This document shows positions 63,758 through 64,000 of a stretch of DNA of 64,000 nucleotides, piece by piece. Origin of the DNA: an uncultured Clostridia bacterium (GTDB lineage: Bacteria; Bacillota; Clostridia; Oscillospirales; Acutalibacteraceae). The position numbers and the translations under genes are program-made. The stretch lies in assembly GCA_945948515.1 (NCBI GenBank), contig CAMFBH010000007.1, forward strand, positions 1 to 64,000, written 5' to 3'. The notes under the pieces are model-generated. The model was not told the origin of the DNA and searched no databases. It saw nothing but the letters and a program-made list of their open reading frames with translations. Position 1 is the first letter of the stretch; the number at the start of each line of letters is the position of its first letter.

Positions 63758-64000
63758 TTACATATCAATATCTGTATCAATTTCAAAGAATCTTGAGCCG
63801 AACCAATTTTCTTTAACCTTATAGGAATCAATCAGCTCTGTATGCTCGGATTCTTCAATAGCAGTTTCAGCAGTAACTGTCCAAGCTTCTGTATCTGTTG
63901 ACTTAACAAAATACATAATATGATATCCGTATTCAGACTTAACAATATCCATATCCCCTGTTTTACGGCCATCAGCAAAAATCCATGTATTAAAGCTGTT
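63758..64000 (-). CDS. Peptidyl-prolyl isomerase / foldase (PpiC-type), C-terminal fragment
   Basis: Last 80 codons; the gene continues past the right edge. NTWIFADGRKTGD followed by VKSEYGYHIMYFVKS is the end of a parvulin-type domain as found in PrsA/SurA-like extracytoplasmic foldases of Clostridia. A 45-residue acidic tail follows. No start is visible. Confidence 0.7.
   Translation of the reverse strand, partial: NSFNTWIFADGRKTGDMDIVKSEYGYHIMYFVKSTDTEAWTVTAETAIEESEHTELIDSYKVKENWFGSRFFEIDTDIDM

Overview
The window looks like chromosomal DNA of a low-GC, spore-forming Firmicute of the class Clostridia, most like the gut Oscillospiraceae/Ruminococcaceae. The evidence is the spoIIA operon (spoIIAA-spoIIAB-sigF), an intact sigK, an FtsK/SpoIIIE translocase beside a TepA-type protease, strict AGGAGG-type ribosome binding sites, groESL under a CIRCE operator, a T-box in front of valS, and several host- or plant-glycan enzymes with secreted Fn3-tailed proteins. 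This assignment comes from gene content only; no 16S rRNA is present.

Layout. Positions 1-1700 are an accessory edge: the 5' end of an excisionase-like gene, a LytTR regulator, and a tRNA-Leu whose 3' end is duplicated next to a tRNA-like repeat. Positions 1701-8882 (minus) form a tight run tepA-uppP-like-ftsK-ygiQ-comEA-comFC that ends 3 bases from tRNA-Leu. Positions 9019-13568 (plus) hold aconitase, isocitrate dehydrogenase, the redox repressor Rex and an unknown protein; ldh converges on them. Then come alaS-HIT-phosphoribosyltransferase, ackA-ydbC and tmcAL. Positions 20885-27821 (minus) are an unusual overlapping unit, lacZ-comEC-holA-RNase M5-like. Positions 27823-37822 carry membrane and lipoprotein genes, rpiB, fhs-tsaE-tsaB, rodA, cdaA-cdaR, and a cysteine desulfurase with a small DUF3343 partner. 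Positions 37917-44083 are a glycan locus (sugar-cation symporter, GH38 alpha-mannosidase, GH29 alpha-fucosidase).

Between that locus and groESL, at 44089-44568 (minus), lies a gene-free stretch with a near-consensus promoter (TTGACA, 17 bases, TAAAAT), many self-complementary segments and a textbook terminator. I read it as a roughly 480-nt structured non-coding RNA that I cannot assign to a known family; it is the best candidate here for something new. To the right are groESL, spoIIA, valS-folC with a T-box, a GH28 gene with its middle deleted, a TtcA-like enzyme, two tandem secreted leucine-rich-repeat proteins, a cyclophilin, a GH2 enzyme with an ABC exporter and an S26-like peptidase, sigK, a lone fumarase beta subunit and the C-terminus of a foldase.

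How the genes fit together. Central carbon and redox genes (acn, icd, rex, ldh, ackA, fhs, fumarase beta) suggest a fermenter with a partial TCA route to 2-oxoglutarate and NADH-sensitive control. lacZ, GH2, GH38, GH29 and the symporter point to oligosaccharide use. Competence genes (comEA, comEC, comFC) are spread over two operons, and ComEC lacks the metal ligands of its nuclease-like domain. Promoters and terminators are reported where the six-base boxes and stems could be read directly; none has been tested.
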